Shown here: positions 34,251 through 41,540 of the stretch, one piece after another
How the letters are laid out: each line of letters opens with the position of its first letter
How positions within the stretch are numbered: the stretch's first letter is position 1
Source: Streptomyces sp. JJ36
Lineage (GTDB): Bacteria > Actinomycetota > Actinomycetes > Streptomycetales > Streptomycetaceae
Direction: 5' to 3'
Assembly: GCF_021696945.1 (NCBI RefSeq)
Contig: NZ_JACYHE010000014.1
Location: 1-64,000, forward strand
DNA length: 64,000 nucleotides
The notes under the pieces: model-generated
Database searches by the model: none
Told to the model about the DNA's origin: nothing
The model's input: only the letters and a program-made list of their open reading frames with translations
Position numbers and translations under genes: made by a program

Positions 34251-34481
34251 TCAGGCCCGCCGGGGCCCCGGCGCCGGGTGCGTCGGCACGTCGTACTCCC
34301 CGAGCACGACGACGTCAAAGGCCGTCCCGGCGAAGACCCGGACCGCCCGGAGCGCGTCCCCGAACGGGTGCCGGAGGAGGTGGCGGTGCGCGTGCCCGGG
34401 ACCGTCCGGGGCGAGGGCCGTGGCCCCGTGGCCCGGTCGCCGTCCCGGCCCCGTGGCGTCCCGCCGCGGTGCGGTGCTCAT
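34251..34481 (-). CDS. small hypothetical protein
   Basis: A 76-residue protein. The N-terminal half is polar and low-complexity; the C-terminal half (His-Pro-Phe-Gly-Asp-Ala-Leu-Arg-Ala-Val-Arg-Val-Phe-Ala-Gly-Thr-Ala-Phe-Asp-Val) forms an amphipathic helix followed by Val-Val-Leu-Gly-Glu-Tyr. Small Streptomyces proteins with a similar end are familiar to me, but none has a function. Its stop is 13 bases from a terminator hairpin, which supports the gene. Confidence 0.5.
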   Translation of the reverse strand: MSTAPRRDATGPGRRPGHGATALAPDGPGHAHRHLLRHPFGDALRAVRVFAGTAFDVVVLGEYDVPTHPAPGPRRA

Positions 34482-34830
34482 GCCTCCAGCATCCGTCCCG
34501 GCTCCGGCTTCCGGAATCGGTCTCAGGGACGAGACGCGCAGGTCGCGCCGTCTTCCCACGGGCGGGCGGGGGCTGCCGGAAAACCGGTGGCGCGCGCCCG
34601 GCCGCCCGGTTAGCATCGCGCGTCTGCCACCCCCGGCTCCGGGGGGACCCCGGCCGCTCGGAAACCGGCCGGCGACCCGCACACCCGTCGCCGCACGCCC
34701 CGCGCCGCGCCCGGCGCGCACGGCGTGCGGCCGCCGTGCGCGCGTACGCCCCCCGTGGCCGCCCTCCGAGCGGCGCCGCCGCGTCCCGGGACGCGCACGT
34801 ACGGCGCCCGACCCCGCCGGAGGCCGCACC
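34482..34830. other. divergent intergenic region upstream of HelD-like gene
   Basis: A 349-base gap between a reverse-strand small gene and the HelD-like gene. A TTAGCAT hexamer at about 34610 could be a -10, which would give a leader of about 210 bases. No copy of the rifamycin-associated element known from some rifamycin-resistance genes was found. Confidence 0.4.
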
Positions 34831-36987
34831 GTGCCCGCGCACACCCCCGCACCCGACACCCCCGACGCGCCGCCCGCCTCTCCGCCCCCGCCCGGCACCG
34901 CGGAGGACGCCCACGACCCGCCGGACACGGCCGGCACGGGCCCGCTGGAGCGCGAACGCGCCCACCTCGCCGCCTCCCGCGCGGCGCTGCGCGCCATGCG
35001 GGCCGACGCCGAGGCACTGGACATCGGCGACGTCACCGCGAACTGGGTCAACGCCGAGGTGCTGCGCGGCAACCTGGCGCGGCGCATCGCCGCCCTCGCG
35101 GACCTCGACCACGCCCCGCTGTTCTTCGGCCGCCTCGACTACCTCCGCCACGAGGCCGGCCGCCGCTTCTACATCGGCCGCCGCCACGTCCACGACACCG
35201 AGGGCGAACCGATGGTGGTGGACTGGCGCGCCCCGGTCTCCCGGCCCTTCTACCGCGCCACCCGCCAGGACCCCCTGAATGTCGCGCTGCGCCGCCGGTT
35301 CGGCTGGACCGGCGGCGAGCTGACCGCGTACGAGGACGAGCGGCTGTCCGACCCGGACGCGGAGGACCGGGCCGGCGCGCTGCTCCGCCGGGAGATCGAA
35401 CGGCCCCGCGTCGGCCCGATGCGGGACATCGTGGCGACCATCCAGCCCGAACAGGACGCCCTGGTCCGGGCGGCCGTCGAGGGCACGGTGTGCGTACAGG
35501 GCGCGCCCGGCACCGGGAAGACGGCCGTCGGCCTGCACCGGGTGGCGTACCTGCTCTACACCCACCGCGAGCGGCTGGCCCGCACCGGCACCCTGGTGCT
35601 CGGCCCCAACCGCTCCTTCCTGCACTACATCGAGCAGGTGCTGCCCGCCCTCGGCGAGCTGGACGTGCGGCAGTCCACCCTGCACGAACTGGTCGCGGAC
35701 CGGGTGCCGGTACGCGGCACGGACACCCCGGAGGCGGCCCGGATCAAGGGCGACGCCCGCATGGCCCGGGTACTGCGCCGGGCGGTCCGCTCCGGGGTGC
35801 GGATGCCGGAGGAGCCGTGCGTGGTGGTGCGCGGCTCACGCCGCTGGCGGGTTCCGGCGTACGAGATCGAGGAGATCGTCCGCGAGCTGCTCGACCGCGA
35901 CATGCGGTACGGCGCCGCGCGGGAGGCGCTGCCGCAGCGGATCGCGCACGCGGTGCTGGTGCGCATGGAGCGGGCCGGCGAGGCACCCGACGACCGGGTG
36001 CAGGACGCGGTCGCGCGGAACGCGGCGGTGAAGGCGCTGGTGAAGCAGGTGTGGCCGGTCGTCGACCCGGCGAAGCTGGTGCTCCGGCTGCTCTCCGACG
36101 CGGACTTCCTCGCCGTGCAGGCCGACGGGCTGCTCACCGCCGAGGAGCAGCGGGCGGTCCGCTGGGAGCGGCCGCCGCGCGGGGTGCGTTCCGCGCGCTG
36201 GTCGGCGGCGGACGCGGTGCTGGTGGACGAGGCCGCCGACCTGGTCGCCCGTACGCCCTCGCTGGGGCATGTGGTGCTGGACGAGGCGCAGGACCTCTCC
36301 CCCATGCAGTACCGGGCGGTGGGGCGCCGCTGCTCCACCGGATCGGCGACGGTCCTGGGCGACCTGGCACAGGGCACCACGCCCTGGGCGACGGCGAGCT
36401 GGGAGGAGGCGCTGGGCCACCTGGGCAAGCCGGACGCCGCGGTCGAGGAGCTGACGCAGGGCTTCCGGGTGCCGCGCGAGGTCATCGCCTACGCCTCCCG
36501 GCTGCTGCCCGCCATCGCCCCGGGGCTGTCCCCGGCGGGCTCCGTCCGGGAGGCGCCGGGCTCGCTGGCGGTCCGTACGGCCGCCCCCGGGGAGCTGACC
36601 GGCGCGGTGGTGACGGCCTGCCGGGCGGCGCTGGAGCGGGAGGGCTCGGTCGGGCTGATCGCCGCCGGGCCGCGGCTGCCCGAACTGGCCGCCGCCCTGA
36701 CCGCGGCAGGGCTGACGCCGCTGGAGCCCGCGGAGGAGACCACCGCGGAATCCCGCCTGACCCTGGTGCCGGCGGCCCTGGCGAAGGGCCTGGAGTACGA
36801 CCACGTGGTGCTGGACGAGCCGGCCGCCGTGGTCGCCGCGGAGCCGGATGCGCGTACGGGGCTGCGCCGGCTGTACGTCTGTCTGACCCGCGCGGTGTCG
36901 GGGCTGACGGTGCTGCACGCGGCGCCGCTGCCGGCGGAGCTGGCGACGGAGAGGGCGGTGCGAGCGGAGGCCGAGGAGGTGTCGTAG
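34831..36987 (+). CDS. HelD-like RNA-polymerase-associated UvrD-family ATPase
   Basis: A 718-residue superfamily 1 protein. After a disordered Pro/Ala tail (about 35 residues) an N-terminal helical hairpin region contains Glu-Arg-Ala-His-Leu-Ala-Ala-Ser-Arg. Walker A Gly-Ala-Pro-Gly-Thr-Gly-Lys-Thr is near residue 224, motif II Leu-Asp-Glu-Ala-Gln-Asp-Leu-Ser near 483, and C-terminal Leu-Tyr-Val-Cys-Leu-Thr-Arg-Ala resembles motif VI. HelD-type factors remove stalled RNA polymerase from DNA, and some Streptomyces members protect against rifamycins. Whether this one does is unknown. GTG start chosen because upstream codons lose the coding bias. Confidence 0.85.
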   Translation: MPAHTPAPDTPDAPPASPPPPGTAEDAHDPPDTAGTGPLERERAHLAASRAALRAMRADAEALDIGDVTANWVNAEVLRGNLARRIAALADLDHAPLFFGRLDYLRHEAGRRFYIGRRHVHDTEGEPMVVDWRAPVSRPFYRATRQDPLNVALRRRFGWTGGELTAYEDERLSDPDAEDRAGALLRREIERPRVGPMRDIVATIQPEQDALVRAAVEGTVCVQGAPGTGKTAVGLHRVAYLLYTHRERLARTGTLVLGPNRSFLHYIEQVLPALGELDVRQSTLHELVADRVPVRGTDTPEAARIKGDARMARVLRRAVRSGVRMPEEPCVVVRGSRRWRVPAYEIEEIVRELLDRDMRYGAAREALPQRIAHAVLVRMERAGEAPDDRVQDAVARNAAVKALVKQVWPVVDPAKLVLRLLSDADFLAVQADGLLTAEEQRAVRWERPPRGVRSARWSAADAVLVDEAADLVARTPSLGHVVLDEAQDLSPMQYRAVGRRCSTGSATVLGDLAQGTTPWATASWEEALGHLGKPDAAVEELTQGFRVPREVIAYASRLLPAIAPGLSPAGSVREAPGSLAVRTAAPGELTGAVVTACRAALEREGSVGLIAAGPRLPELAAALTAAGLTPLEPAEETTAESRLTLVPAALAKGLEYDHVVLDEPAAVVAAEPDARTGLRRLYVCLTRAVSGLTVLHAAPLPAELATERAVRAEAEEVS

Positions 36988-37164
36988 CCGGGGCGCCCGG
37001 GCCGGGCGGCCGGCGGGGGTGCGGCCGCCGCCGGGCGCGGGGCTTGACGCGGTGTCTAGGATGCAGGCGGGCACGTAAAAGCAAGCGCTTGGTCATCTGC
37101 TTGGTCCTGCCAGGCGGCATGGCGCACCGGCACACCGGGACGGACGGACGAGGAGTCGATCGAG

Positions 37165-37542
37165 ATGGCAGTGGACCCGCGCGGCGCTGATCTGAAGCGG
37201 TATCTGGCCGAGGACCCCGGCGGACCCGTCGTGATGCTCAACCTGCTGCGCTTCCGCGAGGGCGGCCGCGACTCCTACCGGCGCTACGCCGCCGAACTCG
37301 ACGCCACCTTCCTCCCGCGCTACGGCGGCAAGGTCCTCTACGCCGGCACCGGCTCCACCCCGCTGGTCGCCGAGGAGGGGCAGGACTGGGACGCGGTCCT
37401 GCTGGTGCGCTACCCGAGCCGCGAGGCGTTCAGCCGGATGGTCGCCGACCCCGAATACCAGGAGGTCACGCGGCTGCGCACGGAGGCCCTGCATGAGGCC
37501 GTCCTCCAGCCCACCGAGCCCTGGAACCCCACCGAGGGCTGA
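37165..37542 (+). CDS. DUF1330 family protein
   Basis: A 125-residue protein with Val-Val-Met-Leu-Asn-Leu-Leu-Arg-Phe-Arg at residues 22-31 and Trp-Asp-Ala-Val-Leu-Leu-Val-Arg-Tyr-Pro-Ser-Arg-Glu-Ala-Phe later, the two signatures of the DUF1330 ferredoxin-like (dimeric alpha-beta barrel) fold. Related folds occur in small oxygenases, but no activity can be assigned. A 7-bp hairpin directly after its stop (37543-37559) may terminate it. Confidence 0.8.
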   Translation: MAVDPRGADLKRYLAEDPGGPVVMLNLLRFREGGRDSYRRYAAELDATFLPRYGGKVLYAGTGSTPLVAEEGQDWDAVLLVRYPSREAFSRMVADPEYQEVTRLRTEALHEAVLQPTEPWNPTEG

Positions 37543-37620
37543 CCGCGGGCCGCCCGCGGCGGAGCTCCTACCGGCCCGGGGCTGCGTCCCGACCGGGCCC
37601 GCCGCGGCCCGGGGCCCGCG

Positions 37621-37812
37621 CTACAGTCCGCGGGCGTACGACGCCCGGTGGCTCCGGACCGAGGCGGCTGCCCGGTCCCGGGCCGCCGCCTCGGTCCGGA
37701 GCCGCTCCGTGATCTTCTCGCTGCCTCCGCGCCGCCGGTCCCTGCGGACGTCGAGCGCGACCATGACGAACAGCGGCAGCATCAGCACACCCACCACGGC
37801 GAGGAACACCAT
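37621..37812 (-). CDS. small membrane protein with basic cytoplasmic tail
   Basis: A 63-residue protein: one hydrophobic helix (residues 2-20, Val-Phe-Leu-Ala-Val-Val-Gly-Val-Leu-Met-Leu), then an Arg/Ala-rich amphipathic tail. The ATG at 37812 has a GGGAGG ribosome site four bases upstream. The coding region contains a perfect 19-bp inverted repeat (37650-37668 with 37685-37703). Function unknown. Confidence 0.65.
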   Translation of the reverse strand: MVFLAVVGVLMLPLFVMVALDVRRDRRRGGSEKITERLRTEAAARDRAAASVRSHRASYARGL

Positions 37813-38076
37813 CACGCCTCCCGGTATCGGTGATCCCGTGACTCCATAGCGTGCCCGGCAGGGTGCCCGCCGCGCCTCTGTACGATCCGGCAACGTCACC
37901 CGGCCTCTCGCTGCCGGGACGCGCACGGCGGAACGCGCCGCCGGACGCCGATGCCGGGTCCGTGGCCGACGCCGCCCGCGCGCCCCGCACGCCGCCACGA
38001 GCCCCACGGGCTGTCGGTGGCGCGTCCCATACTCGTGCCGGGGCGCCGCCCGGGCGCCCCGGCACGAGGGAGCGAC

Positions 38077-38655
38077 ATGGCCGAGGTACTCCTCTTCCAC
38101 CACGGGCACGGGCTGACCGCCGGCGTCCGCGCGTTCGCCGGCCGACTGCGGGAGGCCGGGCACACCGTCCACGTCCCGGACCTCTACGAGGGGCACGTCT
38201 TCGACACCCTCCAGGAGGGCATCGGGTACGCCGAGAAGACCGGGTTCGGCACCCTCGTCGAGCGCGGCACCGCAGCCGCCGAGGAGTTGCCCGCGGAGCT
38301 CGTCTACGCCGGGCTCTCGCTCGGCGTGCTGCCGGCGCAGAAGCTCGCCCGGACCCGCCCCGGCGCGCGGGGCGCGCTGCTGCTCGAAGCCTGCGTGCCG
38401 GACGCGGAGTTCGGCGGGGAGTGGCCCTCCGCTGTGCCCGTCCAGGTCCACGGCATGGACGGGGACCCGTTCTTCGCCGGGGAGGGCGACGTGGAGGCCG
38501 CCCGCGCGCTCACCGCGACGGCGGCGGACGCCGAGCTGTTCCTCTACCCCGGCGACCGGCACCTGTTCACCGACGACAGCCTGCCCTCGTACGACGAGCA
38601 CGCCGTGGCACAGGTCCTCCAGCGGGTACTCGGCTTCCTCGACCGGCTCCCCTGA
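38077..38655 (+). CDS. dienelactone-hydrolase-like alpha/beta hydrolase
   Basis: A 192-residue protein matching the dienelactone hydrolase family: N-terminal Val-Leu-Leu-Phe-His-His-Gly-His-Gly-Leu, an early Pro-Asp-Leu-Tyr-Glu-Gly motif, the nucleophile elbow Gly-Leu-Ser-Leu-Gly near residue 85, and a C-terminal Gly-Asp-Arg-His-Leu-Phe with the likely catalytic His. The nucleophile position is Ser, where classical enzymes use Cys. Substrate unknown. The start has a GAGGGA ribosome site. Confidence 0.8.
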   Translation: MAEVLLFHHGHGLTAGVRAFAGRLREAGHTVHVPDLYEGHVFDTLQEGIGYAEKTGFGTLVERGTAAAEELPAELVYAGLSLGVLPAQKLARTRPGARGALLLEACVPDAEFGGEWPSAVPVQVHGMDGDPFFAGEGDVEAARALTATAADAELFLYPGDRHLFTDDSLPSYDEHAVAQVLQRVLGFLDRLP

Positions 38656-38688
38656 CGCCGCGCGCGGCACGGTCGGCCGCCACCGGGG

Positions 38689-39315
38689 TCATGGGGCCGC
38701 GGCATCGTGCGGTTTCTCCCACACCAGGGACCAGCGCCACAGCAGGTGCCGCCGCACCCGGCAGCCGGGCAGCAGGCGCCGCGCGTCGCGGCGCACCGCG
38801 CCCCAACTCGTCTCCGGCATCACCACCCGCATCCCCGGGGGATGGTCCGTGCCGCCGTGCCGCCGGGCGAGCACCCGGGCCGCGGGCACCCCGGCACCGC
38901 TGACCACCCAGTCCAGCAGCGTACGGTTGCGGGCCAGCCCGACCACCACCATGCGACCGCCCGGCGCGAGCAGTCGCCGCATGGCCGCGAGCGCCTCCGC
39001 GAGGCCGACGTGGTGGACGACGGCGACGGCGCTCACGAACCCGTACTTCCCGTCGGCGAGCAGGCCGTGCCCGTCGTCCAGCAGGTCCGCTTCGGCGAAG
39101 GTGACGTTGTCGACGCGGGCGCTGCGCTCCCGCGCCAGCCGGATCATCTCGGCGTCGACGTCCACTCCCACCACGGCCTCGGCCCGCTGGGCGAGCCGCC
39201 GCGCCAGCAGCCCGTCCCCGCACCCGACGTCCAGCGCCGCCCCGCACCGCTCGGGCACGGCGTCCAGCACGAGGGAGTGGTAGTGCACGTTGTGGTTCCA
39301 GTAACCCTCGGCCAT
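38689..39315 (-). CDS. class I SAM-dependent methyltransferase
   Basis: A 208-residue protein. Motif I Ala-Leu-Asp-Val-Gly-Cys-Gly-Asp-Gly is near residue 27, Val-Val-Gly-Val-Asp-Val-Asp follows (acidic motif II), and Leu-Ala-Pro-Gly-Gly-Arg-Met-Val-Val-Val is the post-I strand near 118. The substrate is unknown. A TAGGGT hexamer lies six bases before the ATG on its strand, so the transcript is probably leaderless. Confidence 0.85.
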   Translation of the reverse strand: MAEGYWNHNVHYHSLVLDAVPERCGAALDVGCGDGLLARRLAQRAEAVVGVDVDAEMIRLARERSARVDNVTFAEADLLDDGHGLLADGKYGFVSAVAVVHHVGLAEALAAMRRLLAPGGRMVVVGLARNRTLLDWVVSGAGVPAARVLARRHGGTDHPPGMRVVMPETSWGAVRRDARRLLPGCRVRRHLLWRWSLVWEKPHDAAAP

Positions 39316-39489
39316 GGGGCCACCCTAGGAGTGCCCGTCCCAGCGGGCGGAGCCGTGGGTGCGGGGCTGCGGCGGCGGCCAGCGTCAGCAGCGTCGCCAG
39401 CAGCCCGGGGAAGCGCGCGTCGGACTCCTCCCGGCGCAGCCGGACACAGCAGCGGGTGCCCTCCGTCGCGCGCTCACGCACCGCACTGC

Positions 39490-39858
39490 TCAGGGTGCAG
39501 AGCCGCCGGGCACCGGGCCGTTCGCGCCGGTCGGTCCCGGGTCGTCGCACGGCACGGGCAGCCGACCGCCACGGCTGTCGGCGATGCGCAGCACGTCACC
39601 GAGCGCGCCGCCCGTCCGTTTCAGGGCCAGCCGGAGTGTGAGAGAGCCGGCCGCCGGGTCGTCCAGCACCGCCTCGGCCTCCGTGAGTGCGACGGCCCCG
39701 TCCCGCATCTGCTCCTCCTCGACGGCATCCGCGAGGGAGGAGAGCAGCCCGGCGTCGTCGTCGGTGCTCAGAAAGCACGGCCGGCCGTCGGGCGTCGCCC
39801 AGGGGAGCAGCCGAAGCGCGGATCCGCGGTCCATGGGGTGCTCCGGGTCGTACGTCAA
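39490..39858 (-). CDS. hypothetical protein coupled to the next upstream gene
   Basis: A 122-residue protein. The TTG start is fixed by a perfect AGGAGG seven bases before it and by the TTGA overlap with the upstream stop. The body holds Leu-Leu-Pro-Trp-Ala-x(5)-Gly-Arg-Pro-Cys-Phe-Leu-Ser and an acidic middle; the C-terminus is Gly/Pro-rich. No family was recognised. The layout, two small genes divergent from an XRE-DUF397 pair, recurs in streptomycetes. Confidence 0.65.
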   Translation of the reverse strand: MTYDPEHPMDRGSALRLLPWATPDGRPCFLSTDDDAGLLSSLADAVEEEQMRDGAVALTEAEAVLDDPAAGSLTLRLALKRTGGALGDVLRIADSRGGRLPVPCDDPGPTGANGPVPGGSAP

Positions 39859-40217
39859 CGTGCCGCCTCCTCGGCGCCGTACGGGAAGCCGGGCGCGTCG
39901 GCGTAGCCGCGCGCCGGTGGCAGCAGCGCACGCCACCGCTCCCGGTGCGCCCGGCGTTCGGCGCGCTCCTCGGGCGTGAGCAGGTACGGGCGGATCAGCG
40001 GGGGTTCGAGATCGGTCAGCGGCAACAGCACCGCCACCGGGCGCCGTTCGACGCCCCGGCGGCGTACGGGCGGCGCAGCCGCCTCCCCCGCCTCCCCCAC
40101 CACGGAGGGCGCCCCCGCCTGACGGCCCTCCGCGGGCAGCCCTGCCCGGTGGCGTCCCGTGGCCGGACAGAGCCGGTGCAACAGCGCGGCCCCGATTCGC
40201 ACGATAGTGTGGAACAT
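39855..40217 (-). CDS. hypothetical protein divergent from XRE regulator
   Basis: A 120-residue protein with an AGGAAG ribosome site eight bases before the ATG. The N-terminus is amphipathic, the middle low-complexity, and the C-terminal 50 residues (Leu-Ile-Arg-Pro-Tyr-Leu-Leu, Glu-Arg-Arg-Ala-His-Arg-Glu-Arg-Trp-Arg-Ala-Leu) are charged and helical. A strong hairpin lies in its 5' leader at 40246-40280. It overlaps the next gene by four bases. Function unknown. Confidence 0.6.
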   Translation of the reverse strand: MFHTIVRIGAALLHRLCPATGRHRAGLPAEGRQAGAPSVVGEAGEAAAPPVRRRGVERRPVAVLLPLTDLEPPLIRPYLLTPEERAERRAHRERWRALLPPARGYADAPGFPYGAEEAAR

Positions 40218-40245
40218 GTCGTCAGCTTCCTGTAGTTGAGACCAC

Positions 40246-40280
40246 GCCCCCGGACCTGGATGCGCCCAGGTCGCGGGGGC
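40246..40280 (-). promoter_or_regulatory. strong leader hairpin upstream of the small-gene pair
   Basis: Bases 40246-40259 pair with 40266-40280 (14 bp, one bulged G) around a six-base loop, and ACCAC/GTGGT could extend it outside. It lies 28 bases before the ATG at 40217 and 125 bases before the divergent XRE gene. It could be a terminator-like attenuator or an RNA control element; nothing known was matched. Confidence 0.5.
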
Positions 40281-40404
40281 TTTGTGACGTGGTTGCGCCG
40301 TGCGGCTGCGGCACTCCACCAGGGTGACGGATCGAGCACGGTGTGTGCACGATCGAGCCGTCACCGAAGGTGGTTTGTGGACAGCGAGTTGAGGTGCGTC
40401 CGGC

Positions 40405-41244
40405 ATGGAGCTGACCAACGAAGACGACCGCAGGCCCACTCCGCGCATCGTGCTCGGGCGGCGCCTGCGCCGCCTGCGCGAGGCCGAGGGGCTCTCCCAG
40501 CGGGCGCTGGCCGACAAGGTCGGCTACCCGCACACGTATCTGAGCCGCGTCGAACGCGGCGAGCAGCTGCCCTCCGGTTCCCTCGCCGAGGACCTGGACA
40601 GCTACTTCAGCGCGGACGGCCTGCTCGGCGAACTGCTCACCATGGCGCAGGACGCCTCGGTACCCGACTACGGCCGCGCCATCCTGAGCAGCGAGGAGAA
40701 CGCGGTACGCATCCAGGTGTTCGGCAGCAGCCTGGTTCCGGGGCTGCTCCAGACCGAGGAGTACGCCCGGGCGCTCTTCCGGGTGTCACTGCCCGGGGAG
40801 TCCGAGGGGGCGACCGAGGAACGCGTCGTCACGCGGATGCGGCGCAAACACGTCTTCGACCGCCCGGAACCGCCGCTCTACTGGGGCATCATGGACGAGG
40901 CCGCACTACGACGCCCGATCGGCGGGCCGTCGTGCATGGCGGGCCAGCTCCGCCACCTGCTGGGGGTGGCCGCGTCCACCCGGCTGACCATCCAGGTGCT
41001 GCCGTTCGAGCAAGGTGAGTACCCGACGTTGGGCGGTAGCCTGAGCCTGCTCACGCTACGGAACGGCTCCTCGCTGGCATACGTCGAAAGCTTCATCTCC
41101 GGCGAGGCGATCGAATCCCCCGGCAGGGTGCTGGGCCTCACCCAGCGCTTGGATATCTCCCGATCGAAGGCCCTCCCGGAGCGGGAGTCCCTCGATCTGA
41201 TCAGTCGTTACCTGGGAGAGTACGAGGATGAAGACGATAACTGA
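40405..41244 (+). CDS. XRE-family regulator with DUF5753 C-terminal domain
   Basis: A 279-residue protein. The helix-turn-helix is at about residues 16-70 (Leu-Gly-Arg-Arg-Leu-Arg-Arg-Leu-Arg-Glu-Ala-Glu-Gly-Leu-Ser-Gln-Arg-Ala). The remainder has the DUF5753 pattern: Pro-Gly-Leu-Leu-Gln-Thr-Glu-Glu-Tyr-Ala-Arg, Leu-Tyr-Trp-Gly-Ile-Met-Asp-Glu-Ala-Ala-Leu-Arg-Arg and Ile-Gln-Val-Leu-Pro-Phe. Such proteins form regulatory pairs with a small DUF397 protein in streptomycetes and affect development or resemble toxin-antitoxin pairs. The next gene overlaps it by 17 bases. Confidence 0.9.
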   Translation: MELTNEDDRRPTPRIVLGRRLRRLREAEGLSQRALADKVGYPHTYLSRVERGEQLPSGSLAEDLDSYFSADGLLGELLTMAQDASVPDYGRAILSSEENAVRIQVFGSSLVPGLLQTEEYARALFRVSLPGESEGATEERVVTRMRRKHVFDRPEPPLYWGIMDEAALRRPIGGPSCMAGQLRHLLGVAASTRLTIQVLPFEQGEYPTLGGSLSLLTLRNGSSLAYVESFISGEAIESPGRVLGLTQRLDISRSKALPERESLDLISRYLGEYEDEDDN

Positions 41245-41443
41245 TGCGTCCGTGCTGACCGGATGGCGCAAGTCGAGCTACAGCAACGGCGATGGCGCCG
41301 AATGCCTGGAGGTCGCCGACGGCCACCCCGGTGCCGTTCCGGTGCGCGACTCGAAGGTCCCGCAGGGTCCGGCGCTGGTCTTCCCGGCGGGTGGCTGGGC
41401 CGCCTTCGTCACCGCCGTCCGGTCCGGCGACCTCACCGCCTGA
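41228..41443 (+). CDS. DUF397 protein
   Basis: A 71-residue protein with the diagnostic Gly-Trp-Arg-Lys-Ser-Ser-Tyr-Ser-Asn-Gly start region, Cys-Leu-Glu-Val-Ala, Val-x-Val-Arg-Asp-Ser-Lys and the terminal Phe-x(5)-Trp-x-Ala-Phe pattern. DUF397 proteins act with the XRE/DUF5753 regulator encoded immediately upstream, probably by direct binding. The gene overlaps the regulator by 17 bases, so the two are translationally coupled. Confidence 0.92.
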   Translation: MKTITDASVLTGWRKSSYSNGDGAECLEVADGHPGAVPVRDSKVPQGPALVFPAGGWAAFVTAVRSGDLTA

Positions 41444-41455
41444 CGAGCCGCACAC

Positions 41456-41500
41456 CCTCCCCCCGTGGCCCCGACGCGTCGCCGGGGCCACGGGGGGAGG
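41456..41500. terminator. perfect 18-bp bidirectional terminator
   Basis: Bases 41456-41473 and 41483-41500 are exact inverted complements around a nine-base loop. The hairpin lies between the convergent ends of the DUF397 gene (41443) and the phosphatase gene (41541). Confidence 0.8.
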
Positions 41501-41540
41501 CGTGCAGGCTTGCGGTCCCCTCTCGGTGGGGACGCCCCGT

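Noticed and set aside
34482..34830. Rifamycin-associated element upstream of the HelD-like gene
   Set aside because: A GGGGGCTGCCGG stretch near 34567 is only superficially similar and lacks the paired arm.
37044..37062. TTGACG ... TAGGAT as a promoter for the DUF1330 gene
   Set aside because: The two hexamers are only seven bases apart, so they cannot act as a -35/-10 pair.
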